64,000 nt of DNA from Pseudomonas chlororaphis (GTDB lineage Bacteria > Pseudomonadota > Gammaproteobacteria > Pseudomonadales > Pseudomonadaceae), in assembly GCA_001023535.1 (NCBI GenBank), contig CP011020.1, positions 3,795,734 to 3,859,733 of the forward strand, read 5' to 3'. The position numbers and the translations under genes are program-made. The notes under the pieces were generated by a model. That model did not search any database, had not been told where the DNA came from, and saw only the letters and a list, made by a program, of their open reading frames with translations. This document shows, in pieces, positions 46,919-54,783 of the stretch. How positions within the stretch are numbered: the first letter of the stretch is position 1; each line of letters starts with the position of its first letter.

Positions 46919-47191
46919 ATGAATCGATACATGCCCATCACCGGCATCGACTGCGTCCCCGCCACCCTGCTCATCGACACCGAAGCTCCACTCGACGTCC
47001 TTTTCGAAACCGCCGACTACCGTATTCGGACCGTGACTCAGGTGTTGGAGAACATCGCGTTTCGTTCGGATATCAGCTCCGACACCATCGTGCTTTCCGA
47101 CTTCTGCAAACTGCTGACAGTATCGTTGCGCGATGGGTGCGACGTAATGGATGTAATTGGAAGACGGTTGCGAGCGCAGGCGGCGGAATAA
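46919..47191 (+). CDS. Small hypothetical protein downstream of the cloverleaf element
   Basis: A 90-residue protein, starting MNRYMPITGIDCVPATLLID, with a predicted helical body (LDVLFETADYRIRTVTQVLE, LSDFCKLLTVSLRDGCDVMD). The size and the TEAPLDVLFETADYRI pattern recall the DUF3077-type small proteins of pseudomonads, but similarity is weak. Function unknown. A GAGA-type ribosome site lies about nine bases upstream. A 12-bp-stem terminator follows. Confidence 0.65.
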   Translation: MNRYMPITGIDCVPATLLIDTEAPLDVLFETADYRIRTVTQVLENIAFRSDISSDTIVLSDFCKLLTVSLRDGCDVMDVIGRRLRAQAAE

Positions 47192-47194
47192 TGA

Positions 47195-47222
47195 AAATGG
47201 GCGACCTGTTGGTCGCCCATTT
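47195..47222 (+). terminator. Terminator-like hairpin after the 90-residue gene
   Basis: AAATGGGCGACC, loop TGTT, GGTCGCCCATTT: a perfect 12-bp stem that begins four bases after the stop codon, with T bases after the stem. Confidence 0.75.
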
Positions 47223-47239
47223 CGCATTTGTAAACTGAA

Positions 47240-47470
47240 TCAGAGGCTAGGTGCACTCGCAACAGGAATGCGCTGCTGAGGCTGCGTGGTGTCATAGACA
47301 TGCAGTTCACAGCCCTGACCTACAAACTGAAACTCCGCCAAGTAAACCTTACCTTTCTAGGGCGTGAACGTGGGGTTGATCGGGATCAGCTTGTACTTCC
47401 AACTGTGAGAAGTGCTTCAAGGCTGCGCAATGCTACTACCTTCACCTGATCCAACCTCAAACACACTTGA
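47240..47470 (-). pseudogene. C-terminal gene remnant with internal stop
   Basis: On the minus strand the frame HSWKYKLIPINPTFTP, then a TAG codon, then KGKVYLAEFQFVGQGCELHV, DTTQPQQRIPVASAPSL and a stop reads like the end of a protein interrupted by one stop codon. The family is not recognised. It precedes, in transcription order, no intact gene; an ORF of unknown function lies upstream. Confidence 0.4.
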
Positions 47471-47481
47471 AGCCACACCCA

Positions 47482-47874
47482 TCAAACAACCATACTTTTT
47501 TTATACACCACACCCTCCCCTTCATTGAACGCATAGACGCTATCGTACTGAAAGGAAAGAACGAAGCGCACCGAGGACTTTAACGATAATTCCTCCATCA
47601 CATGCCTGATCTCGCGCCAACTCTGCTCCAGTTTATGCAGGGGGCAATGAAATGCCCCCATGACACCAACAAGCCAATCCACGACCCACCCCTCAGCTGA
47701 CACAACACTGGGCGGTTCGACCAATTCAAAATAAAAGAAGCAGTTCGAATCAGAAAAATGGCCTTCTAACGAGTTTTTCTCCACTGTTACAGTATTGGCA
47801 ATGTTCTGCACAACATGCCGAATAACTTCCAGCGTGGCACCCGCCTCAATTTCCATGAACATAGTGATTGTCAT
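47482..47874 (-). CDS. Hypothetical protein, possibly an orphan immunity-type protein
   Basis: A 130-residue acidic protein, MTITMFMEIEAGATLEVIRH, with FFYFELVEPPSVVSAEGWVV and a predicted alpha-beta pattern. It is AT-richer than the core genes around it. Single small acidic proteins next to broken gene ends are often leftover immunity genes, which is only a guess here. No family is recognised. Its 5' side ends 31 bases from the IS element. Confidence 0.5.
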   Translation of the reverse strand: MTITMFMEIEAGATLEVIRHVVQNIANTVTVEKNSLEGHFSDSNCFFYFELVEPPSVVSAEGWVVDWLVGVMGAFHCPLHKLEQSWREIRHVMEELSLKSSVRFVLSFQYDSVYAFNEGEGVVYKKSMVV

Positions 47875-47896
47875 CGCTGGACCTCAATCAAAAAAG

Positions 47897-47905
47897 GGAC
47901 AGATT
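47897..47905. repeat. 9-bp target-site duplication of the IS element (left copy)
   Basis: GGACAGATT at 47897-47905 is repeated at 49227-49235 right after the other end of the IS. A nine-base duplication is the rule for IS10-type elements. Confidence 0.85.
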
Positions 47906-49226
47906 CTGAGGGATCCCCACAAATCTACTCCAGTGCCTGCGCCTCTTGATGTACCTCTGCGCGCAGCGCGTGCTCAAGCCTCTCCAAGGTGCTTCGAGAA
48001 TTTGAGCCGCGTCCGCTGCGCCAGTATTCCAAGCCCAGCCGCCACAGCGATAGCACACGTCGGCGTTTAAGGCTGTTGCTTTGAAATCGGCGCTCATGAC
48101 CCGCCTGACGGGCCTGCAATCCCGTTAAACAAATGATGTAATTAGCCAGAGCCGAGATCAGCAAAAGCACTTCGATTCGGCGTGGACAGCGACTCCGATG
48201 GCGAGTGATGCCTACGCCAAAATACTCACTTTTTACATCCCTGAAGCCTTCTTCTATCTGCATGCGCTGTTTGTAAATGGCCACGATTTTCGATGGGTTC
48301 CATTGATCTTCCGGCAGGTTGCTGGCCAACAACCAGGGCTCTCGTTCACGATTGGCCGATTGCCTACTGAGTTTGTTTTTGGCAATTGAGCCGGTGACAC
48401 GCTGGTGTTTGCGACCCTTTGCCGAATGCCTAACGCAATACAGATGAATGATGTGCGGAGCGCTCTGGGTCATCTCGATCCGTCCCAGTGACTTCGGTGA
48501 GGACGATGCCAGAGCGTAGAGGCTTTTAACGGGTACCCAAGTGTCTGCGTCGTTTCGGTAGAGATCCCGATTACGCACACGTCCCACGTAATACCAGCCT
48601 TGCGCTTCGACGGCTTTGATCCATGGCCGGCGAAAACCTGCATCAGCCACAAGGATCGGAACGCAGTCTTTGGGGAGTATTTCGGCCAGCGTTTGTAGCA
48701 GTCGTTTTTGATATTTCGGACAACCCTCGCGTTCGTGAACACTCTCGTAGATCGGGAACGAACGTCCTGCCAAAGGGATGGCAGCGCGCAACAAAAAGAA
48801 CTCTCCAGCCGCATCAATAGGTGACCAGTCAACCAGGATCAACGGATGTTTCAGCGAGCTCAGCAATGCTCTCAGCATGACCCAGTAGAACAACGGGCGC
48901 TCGGTTTGCAGATGCCGATTACCCAGCAACCGATCCACTCGCTTGATGGTGTGTTTGGGATAGGCTTTGCTCGGCAAGAATCGACCAAGCCCCGTCAGAG
49001 TGAGCCGACGTCCTCGGAGTAAAGCGCTGACACAACACATCAACGTTTTCAGACGATGAGAATGAACATCGGGAAGTGCTTGGGCGAGCGCGCTGTGTAA
49101 GAATCGGATGGCCTGCATGGGTCGGGATCTTGTTTTGTGTGGTGCAACACAAGCTGCCGATTCATGCAGGTCTCTTCAATATTCCAACTTCTTGATTTTG
49201 TGTAAGAAAATTCGGGGATCCCTCAG
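47906..49226 (-). mobile_element. IS4-family (IS10-like) insertion sequence, 1321 bp
   Basis: The ends CTGAGGGATCCCC and GGGGATCCCTCAG are inverted copies and resemble the IS10 end. The element carries one transposase gene and is flanked by a 9-bp target duplication, so it looks complete and potentially active. It interrupts the leftmost of two direct repeats that flank the dusA island. Confidence 0.9.
47925..49118 (-). CDS. IS4-family transposase
   Basis: A 397-residue DDE transposase of the IS4 family, IS10 branch. Catalytic landmarks are LVDWSPIDAAG (first Asp), LVADAGFRRPW (second Asp) and the Y-(2)-R-(3)-E-(6)-K motif in YKQRMQIEEGFRDVK. Length equals that of IS10-like proteins. No frameshift or stop is seen, so the enzyme may be functional. 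Confidence 0.92.
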   Translation of the reverse strand: MQAIRFLHSALAQALPDVHSHRLKTLMCCVSALLRGRRLTLTGLGRFLPSKAYPKHTIKRVDRLLGNRHLQTERPLFYWVMLRALLSSLKHPLILVDWSPIDAAGEFFLLRAAIPLAGRSFPIYESVHEREGCPKYQKRLLQTLAEILPKDCVPILVADAGFRRPWIKAVEAQGWYYVGRVRNRDLYRNDADTWVPVKSLYALASSSPKSLGRIEMTQSAPHIIHLYCVRHSAKGRKHQRVTGSIAKNKLSRQSANREREPWLLASNLPEDQWNPSKIVAIYKQRMQIEEGFRDVKSEYFGVGITRHRSRCPRRIEVLLLISALANYIICLTGLQARQAGHERRFQSNSLKRRRVLSLWRLGLEYWRSGRGSNSRSTLERLEHALRAEVHQEAQALE

Positions 49227-49444
49227 GGACAGATTTATTTAGCCTCGACCTCGTACCTACACGGATCACCCATAAGCGGAGTCCCGGACACTAGCCTCCT
49301 ATTCAAACCCCACCCACCCCCATTCCTGATAAACTTCACCCCTCCGCCGTCCCACCCAGATCCCCGATGCCTTTATACCCAGCACCTCAGCAATCCTTGT
49401 CTCGGCGCTTCAGCGTGGCGCCTATGATGGATTGGACCGATTAA
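49227..49444. repeat. dusA: Left dusA-end direct repeat (attL-like)
   Basis: From GGACAGATTTATTTAG through ACCTCGTACCTACACGGATC to the first 25 dusA codons, this segment is a diverged copy of 53453-53683. The coding part (49367-49444) reads MPLYPAPQQSLSRRFSVAPM MDWTD then TAA. The similarity ends exactly after GGATTGGACCGA at 49440, the expected dusA integration point. Four synonymous base changes separate the coding parts. Confidence 0.85.
49367..49444 (+). pseudogene. dusA: Truncated 5' end of dusA left by island integration
   Basis: Twenty-five codons identical in protein to the start of the intact dusA at 53610, then a stop codon made at the junction (GAT TAA). Probably the original chromosomal copy, separated from the rest of the gene when a 4.2-kb element entered. 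Confidence 0.85.
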
Positions 49445-49589
49445 CCGCCGCCCACGCCGCTCTGCTTGCTTAGGTGCGCTACCCCCCCTTTCTGTAGCAA
49501 TTATTTAGCAATCGCAGCTCTAATTTCACCTAGGCAATCTGGCCGGAGACATAGGAGGCTCGCCAAAGGCCACGCTCTATAGGGATGGG

Positions 49590-50162
49590 TTATGAGTTTC
49601 GTTGGGCTATATCTTCATCTACGGCTTTGCCCACCGCCATCGCGAATTCGCTAAATTCGTTCGCTAAGAGGTGTGCAGCAAATTGGGCGAATTTCTCTAG
49701 AACATCAATCGGCTCTACGCTCGGAGTGGATGGCTTTGCACCTTCAATTCGCATAGCACTGAACAACGGGTGGGTCAGGAATATTTGCACGTCCTCGGCA
49801 GTCAGCATCGCTTCCAGCCTGTGCGCCAGTCGGTTCCGAACTGCATTGATCTGCCGAAGTCCAGAGACCAGGCCCCTGAGGCGATCATGGCTTGTATCCA
49901 GCAGCGACAGCTTCTGCGCGAAAGTTAGCCTAGCCTGTGAGAGGTCACCGAGGCGAGGATTGGCTTTTGCGATGTGCTCGGTTAGGTAGTACTCAACGTA
50001 CAAGTGCGACCGCAGGATCCGACCGATGTTAGTGACATCCAGCTCCCAGCGGCGGGTCATATCCGTGAGCTCTGTATTGATAACCTTGTGAAATCTCTCC
50101 AGACCTCCGAGGTGATCGATCGTCCTTTCGACTAGCCGTTGCATGTCATTTACCAGGGGCAT
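49590..50162 (-). CDS. HEPN-motif protein of unknown function
   Basis: A 190-residue helical protein. The segment QINAVRNRLAHRLEAM holds an R-x4-H pattern (RNRLAH), the signature of HEPN ribonucleases and related dimerisation domains; it is preceded by a long helix (LSLLDTSHDRLRGLVSGLRQ). It reads away from the cassette at 50676-53306. HEPN proteins are often toxins, but without a partner antitoxin beside it a DUF4145-like or housekeeping role is equally possible. ATG at 50162. Confidence 0.6.
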   Translation of the reverse strand: MPLVNDMQRLVERTIDHLGGLERFHKVINTELTDMTRRWELDVTNIGRILRSHLYVEYYLTEHIAKANPRLGDLSQARLTFAQKLSLLDTSHDRLRGLVSGLRQINAVRNRLAHRLEAMLTAEDVQIFLTHPLFSAMRIEGAKPSTPSVEPIDVLEKFAQFAAHLLANEFSEFAMAVGKAVDEDIAQRNS

Positions 50163-50675
50163 TGGGATTCCTATCGATTAAATTAATTGATTGATACGAC
50201 AAACACTACGGCAGTCTACGAACGATTTTTTTTCTGGTTAGTATCCGAAAATGCTAGCGGTTCGGATATTCCAGTTCTACTCGAGTCAGAATCGAATTCT
50301 GACCGTTGTGACCAGCAGCAACGGAGCGAAAGCAGTCGGTCGAGAACATCCGCTTGACGACAAGAAGCCGACCTTTATGGAAGGGTAACAACCTCCACGG
50401 ATTTAAGTACCTGTTGCATCTGAGTCAGTACTCCACGGGGCCGGAATGTCCTTTATATTCGACCTGAGCAACGGGTCGATAAGCTCCAGCTACCGAGGTT
50501 AGCATAGGGTCGCTCGTAAAGCGGTTTGCTCCATTTGATTTTTCAGCGCTTGAGCGCGGCGGCCTCCAATCGCATTCTTTCCTCCCCTTCCTTTTTTGCT
50601 TCCATGAAGGCAATCTACCATCACCTGCCATGACAGAGGCAGGATACTGTGCGGTCCTTCATGGAGTTTTAGGTT
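50163..50675. other. 513-base spacer between HEPN gene and cassette
   Basis: Between two divergent genes. No convincing gene was seen; a minus-strand frame of 68 residues (50425-50631) has no family resemblance and is probably spurious. The promoters of both transcription units must lie here. Confidence 0.45.
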
Positions 50676-51137
50676 ATGGGAATCACTACCACATTAGTAT
50701 CAGCACACTATGACCCAAGCCGGCTTACGTCCGACGTTGTGGTGCTGCCTGTTGCACATCTACAAAAAGATTTAACTATCTATCATTCTTCTGCGCCGTC
50801 TCTATTAAAACACCTACAGCGCAGCGGCATAACCTCTGATTACATAGATGAGCCAGAGTCTTTATATGAACAGAGATCGAATGATTGGTTTGGACCATCG
50901 CTGATGATTTTTCATTCCGTTTACACCTCCAATCCAGACATTTTCAAGTTACTATTAGAAGCGCTCACGAGCCATTTAAAAAATCTATATCCTTCCGATC
51001 CAACACCTAACCTCCGGGTACAAATAAGACTACATAAAGATGATAACAGCCAAACTACTGACGTTCAATTTGAAGGCGACCCAACACACTTCCCCGCTCT
51101 TCTAAAAACGCTGGAGAAGACATGGAAAGAAAAATAA
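50676..51137 (+). CDS. Hypothetical protein, cassette gene 1
   Basis: A 153-residue alpha-beta protein of an unrecognised family. It begins MGITTTLVSAHYDPSRLTSD, has the DWFGPSLMIFHSVYTSNPDIF segment in the middle and a charged C-terminus (LLKTLEKTWKEK). No signal peptide or membrane segment is seen. Its 3' end overlaps gene 2 by 16 bases, which suggests translational coupling. The base composition is AT-rich, unlike the core genes. Confidence 0.7.
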   Translation: MGITTTLVSAHYDPSRLTSDVVVLPVAHLQKDLTIYHSSAPSLLKHLQRSGITSDYIDEPESLYEQRSNDWFGPSLMIFHSVYTSNPDIFKLLLEALTSHLKNLYPSDPTPNLRVQIRLHKDDNSQTTDVQFEGDPTHFPALLKTLEKTWKEK

Positions 51138-51919
51138 GTGAAGTCGAAGCAACTAAATTAGGCTTCGACGAAATAGATGAAGCCTTTTCAAAAACTTTAA
51201 AAAAGCAATTACTTGACCTCTACGCAACCACATCAAAAAAAATCATTAAAGACAGACTACACGAGCTATCCCCGCTAATTGAAATTCATCGAAACTACAA
51301 ATACCAAGCAATTCAAAGAGAAGAAGAGACTGAAGCCAACGTTTTCTTTTTAATGCAATGCATATTTTCCTCGGTCCACTCTGCATTCCTAATGATTAAG
51401 CTTCACAAAGATGAGCAAAACCTGGATTCTTGGTGTAGTTTAATTGACGCTATAGAATATATCGACATCGCAACCAGGGTGGCACAAAAGCTAACCGTTA
51501 ACGCCTGCACACACAACAAACAAGAGATAGCTGAAAATCACGCCATTTTTATCATCAAGAAAAGACTTGATTTATTCTCACATGGTTTATTCAGACCTGA
51601 CATGATCTTTACTAGCCCCGGAATTATCGAATCAATTGGCGATTGCTCAATTTGTGGTTTGCCATTCCAAAAGTGCGACCACTCCGAGGGCGATATAGAA
51701 ATGGGCAGATTCTGCCAAAGAATCAATAGAAAAATAATTGACGCCGATCATTCTGCTATTGTCGAGAACCCTAAAGATAGGCGCTGCATTTTTACATCCT
51801 CGTTTAATCTCGACAAAGTATCTATCGACTTTTTCAGTAGAGAACCAACGCCTCAATCCAAAGCAAATAACACTTACGAGGCAATAATTCAACACTTAGA
51901 AGGTATTAATTTAAGATAA
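51122..51919 (+). CDS. Hypothetical protein with a Cys/His cluster, cassette gene 2
   Basis: A 265-residue protein of an unrecognised family. The N-terminal two thirds are predicted helical (AFSKTLKKQLLDLY, LIDAIEYIDIATRVAQKL). A cluster CSICGLPFQKCDH at about residue 175, followed by GRFCQR at about 197, is the right shape for a zinc-binding knuckle (C-x2-C-x5-C-x-H). GGAG is six bases before the ATG, inside the end of gene 1. Gene 3 follows after 64 bases with its own ribosome site. Confidence 0.7.
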   Translation: MERKISEVEATKLGFDEIDEAFSKTLKKQLLDLYATTSKKIIKDRLHELSPLIEIHRNYKYQAIQREEETEANVFFLMQCIFSSVHSAFLMIKLHKDEQNLDSWCSLIDAIEYIDIATRVAQKLTVNACTHNKQEIAENHAIFIIKKRLDLFSHGLFRPDMIFTSPGIIESIGDCSICGLPFQKCDHSEGDIEMGRFCQRINRKIIDADHSAIVENPKDRRCIFTSSFNLDKVSIDFFSREPTPQSKANNTYEAIIQHLEGINLR

Positions 51920-51983
51920 TAAATCACCCTGCCAGCACACCCATGTAAAGAAAATACAATACCGATTATTTAAGGAGCCCTAC

Positions 51984-53306
51984 ATGAGGCAAGGAAATGC
52001 TACTTTTAGACGTGCTCATCCAAGCTGGGCTAACGCTTGTGTCGGTGAGAACGGCGATCCAGGATACGTTGAGTACTCTAAAGGATTTTCTAAGGCTGCA
52101 AATATTCTTATTAATGCGGTCCTGGAGGACCACTCAACTCACTTAACAACAGACATCTTTGTCTATCCGATATGCTTCAATATGCGACACTCTGTCGAAT
52201 TGCGCCTAAAGGGTGCTATATCAGCTCTACAAACTCTAGCAGCGCTCAAGCAAAGAGTTATCAATTTTGATTTTATGGGATCCCATGACATCAATAAAAT
52301 TTGGACTTTTTTCAAGACCGAATCCGAGAATCTGGACAGCCGATTTCAAAAAACAAACAACCTGTTAGAACCCACGATACTCGACATAGCAGAAGTCGAC
52401 CCATCAGGGCAAACATTCAGATACCCATTTAGCACTCAATCGACAAAACATCTATCAGAAGTCGCCCTAATTAACTTCGTAGTACTCAACGAGAAATTTA
52501 GTGATTTGGAAAAAAACCTTGACGAATTATTGAAAATCTATGAATGGCTTGAACACGAATATAATCAAAGCAAGCCATCCGCACTGCACCGAAACCAGAT
52601 ATTTTTTCTAGCAAAGGAGCTTCCCAATAGAAGCACTTGGAACAATGAAAATTTCGCCATCACAAAAAATTCGATCAGAGCAAGATATAATCTCTCCAGC
52701 AACGCACTCTCAAAGATATTGAATCTAATCCAAGACCACTACACGCTCGCCCCACTCATTGGCCTTTATAAGCCGCTCGCAGGAATCGACATTCCCCTTC
52801 TCATCGATATCTGTGACATTTGGGTAGAATTCAATGAAGATATTAAGAACTCAGACAGCGAGCCGGAGTCAACAATCACCTATGCCGAGCTGATTAGAGA
52901 GGTGCTTATCCAAAGAGATTCCGCGTGGAGCAAATTACAACACCTCGTCACCCCTGAAGTTAATGCAGGTCTTCATGCATTATTTTACTTCGCCTACGAT
53001 TACGCGTTCACTGAATACTATGAGTCGTTGTATGCAGGTTATCTGCAGGAGATACGCGGCGAGATCGACCACGGTCAGCAGTCAATCCGAGAGCAGTTCA
53101 TGCATGTTTTTGACAAAACCAATTTTCTTCATCACCTTATGCAGTCGCTCTACGCCCTAGGTCACCGCATCACAGCCGAGCAGATCATTGCCAAGCACGA
53201 TATCGCTCACGCATTTCACTGGCTCGATAATGCACGAAGCGGCGAATTATTTATGCCTCCTGATTTCGCTCAATACCCTACAGAAATCCTTGCCGACAAC
53301 TACTAG
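51984..53306 (+). CDS. Hypothetical protein, cassette gene 3
   Basis: A 440-residue mostly helical protein of an unrecognised family. Notable pieces are VYPICFNMRHSVELRLKGAI (about 55-80), reminiscent of motifs in HEPN-like and abortive-infection proteins, and DYAFTEYYESLYAGYLQEIR near 350. No membrane segment or signal peptide. AAGGAG seven bases before the ATG gives a strong start. Together with genes 1 and 2 it probably forms one transcription unit. Confidence 0.7.
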   Translation: MRQGNATFRRAHPSWANACVGENGDPGYVEYSKGFSKAANILINAVLEDHSTHLTTDIFVYPICFNMRHSVELRLKGAISALQTLAALKQRVINFDFMGSHDINKIWTFFKTESENLDSRFQKTNNLLEPTILDIAEVDPSGQTFRYPFSTQSTKHLSEVALINFVVLNEKFSDLEKNLDELLKIYEWLEHEYNQSKPSALHRNQIFFLAKELPNRSTWNNENFAITKNSIRARYNLSSNALSKILNLIQDHYTLAPLIGLYKPLAGIDIPLLIDICDIWVEFNEDIKNSDSEPESTITYAELIREVLIQRDSAWSKLQHLVTPEVNAGLHALFYFAYDYAFTEYYESLYAGYLQEIRGEIDHGQQSIREQFMHVFDKTNFLHHLMQSLYALGHRITAEQIIAKHDIAHAFHWLDNARSGELFMPPDFAQYPTEILADNY

Positions 53307-53609
53307 AACTTCATATGTACAGCATCACTGCATCGTTTAACGACAAAAAATTTTCCATAGCTGATCTAACTTCGTTGTATAGCTTCGACTCATCATTTCT
53401 CGGCGCATTCCCCAGTCTGGGTCGGCGGGTACACTAGCTGATCGGAGCAAAAAAGGGGACAGATTTATTTAGTCTCGACCTCGTACCTACACGGATCACA
53501 GAAAAAGATCGCCAACAAGCGAAGCCCCGGATACTCGCCTCCTATCCAAACCTCACCGACCCCTTTCCTGATAAACTGCGCCCCCTCGCCTTACCATCCA
53601 GATTCCCCG
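53307..53609. other. End of the island and upstream region of dusA
   Basis: The 303-base stretch holds the right-hand direct repeat (53446 onward, AAAAAAGGGGACAGATTTAT) and must contain the dusA promoter. Bases 53307-53445 show no recognisable gene. Confidence 0.55.
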
Positions 53610-53683
53610 ATGCCTTTATACCCAGCACCTCAGCAATCCTTGTCTCGGCGCTTCAGTGTTGCACCCATGATGGATTGGACCGA
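53446..53683. repeat. Right dusA-end direct repeat (attR-like)
   Basis: Counterpart of 49227-49440. It begins AAAAAAGGGGACAGATTTAT and continues through the dusA ribosome-site region to the first 24 codons. The coding part is nearly the same as the left copy; the 5' part is more diverged, with short insertions. Confidence 0.85.
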
Positions 53684-54605
53684 CCCCCACTGCCGCTACT
53701 TCCTGCGCATCCTGTCCAAGCACGCCCTGCTTTACACCGAGATGGTCACCACCGGTGCCTTGCTCAACGGGGACCATGAGCGTTTCCTGCGGCATCACGA
53801 AGCCGAACATCCCCTGGCGTTGCAGTTGGGTGGCAGTGTTCCGGCCGATCTAGCCGCTTGTTCGCGCATGGCCCAGGAGCACGGTTATGACGAGGTCAAT
53901 CTCAACGTCGGCTGCCCCAGCGACCGGGTGCAGAACAATATGATCGGCGCGTGCCTGATGGGGCATCCGGGGTTGGTGGCCGATTGTGTGAAGGCCATGC
54001 GTGATGCGGTGTCGATTCCGGTGACGGTCAAGCATCGGATCGGGATCAACGGGCGTGACAGTTACGAGCAGTTGTGCGAGTTCGTGGGGACTGTGCGTGA
54101 CGCTGGCTGTACCAGTTTTACCGTGCACGCGCGGATCGCCATCCTGGAAGGCCTGTCGCCGAAGGAGAATCGCGATATCCCGCCACTGCGTTATGACGTG
54201 GTGGCGCGGTTGAAGGCGGATTTTCCAGAGCTGGAAATCGTGCTCAACGGCGGGATCAAGACACTGGCGGCCTGCCATGAGCACCTGCAGACCTTCGACG
54301 GGGTGATGCTGGGCCGCGAGGCGTATCACAACCCGTACCTGCTGGCCGAGGTGGACCAACAGTTGTTCGGCAGCACCGCGCCGGTCATCAGCCGGGCCGA
54401 GGCGTTGGCGCAGCTGCGACCTTATATCGCCAGTCACCTGGCCGCCGGTGGCGCGATGCACCACATCACTCGCCATGTGCTCGGGCTGGGTACCGGCTTT
54501 CCGGGGGCGCGGCGGTTTCGGCAGTTGTTGTCGGTGGACATCCACAAGACCCAGAATCCGTTGGCCCTGCTGGACCAGGCCGGGCAGTTGCTGGAAGGAC
54601 GCTAA
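53610..54605 (+). CDS. dusA: tRNA-dihydrouridine(20/20a) synthase DusA
   Basis: A 331-residue FMN enzyme that reduces uridine 20/20a of tRNA with NADPH. The TIM-barrel text is clear: FSVAPMMDWTD at the start, LNVGCPSDRVQ with catalytic Cys102, VKHRIGIN, FTVHARIAILEGLSPKEN and NGGIKT; the C-terminal RNA-binding helices follow. The first 24 codons lie inside the island's right-hand repeat, so the 5' end was supplied by the element. tal follows, as PA2796 follows PA2795. Confidence 0.95.
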   Translation: MPLYPAPQQSLSRRFSVAPMMDWTDPHCRYFLRILSKHALLYTEMVTTGALLNGDHERFLRHHEAEHPLALQLGGSVPADLAACSRMAQEHGYDEVNLNVGCPSDRVQNNMIGACLMGHPGLVADCVKAMRDAVSIPVTVKHRIGINGRDSYEQLCEFVGTVRDAGCTSFTVHARIAILEGLSPKENRDIPPLRYDVVARLKADFPELEIVLNGGIKTLAACHEHLQTFDGVMLGREAYHNPYLLAEVDQQLFGSTAPVISRAEALAQLRPYIASHLAAGGAMHHITRHVLGLGTGFPGARRFRQLLSVDIHKTQNPLALLDQAGQLLEGR

Positions 54606-54783
54606 CCGTCACTTGCTTTGAACCTGCGTCCGCTTTTGGCATCGTATCTACCGATACCGCCCCGGCCTTTCAAACAGCCGTTTTCAGGTTGTTGCCGCTG
54701 GGGCCTTTCGATACCTCTACACGCCCTTGAGTGGCTGCCGGCCCTCGGGTAATGTCAACAGACCCATAGGACAGAGCACACTC

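Larger units (their letters stand above)
49441..53683. mobile_element. 4.2-kb AT-rich island in dusA (integrase missing)
   Basis: The segment lies between two copies of the dusA 5' end, so it has the hallmark of an integrative element that targets dusA and rebuilds the gene. Its genes are visibly AT-richer than the neighbours. No integrase, excisionase, replication or transfer gene was found, so it is a remnant or depends on help from elsewhere. Cargo: a HEPN-motif protein and a three-gene cassette. Confidence 0.8.

Noticed and set aside
50425..50631. 68-residue minus-strand frame in the island spacer
   Set aside because: No ribosome site of note and no family resemblance; likely chance.
49227..53683. 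Integration at a tRNA gene
   Set aside because: No tRNA is present; the duplicated sequence is the dusA start.
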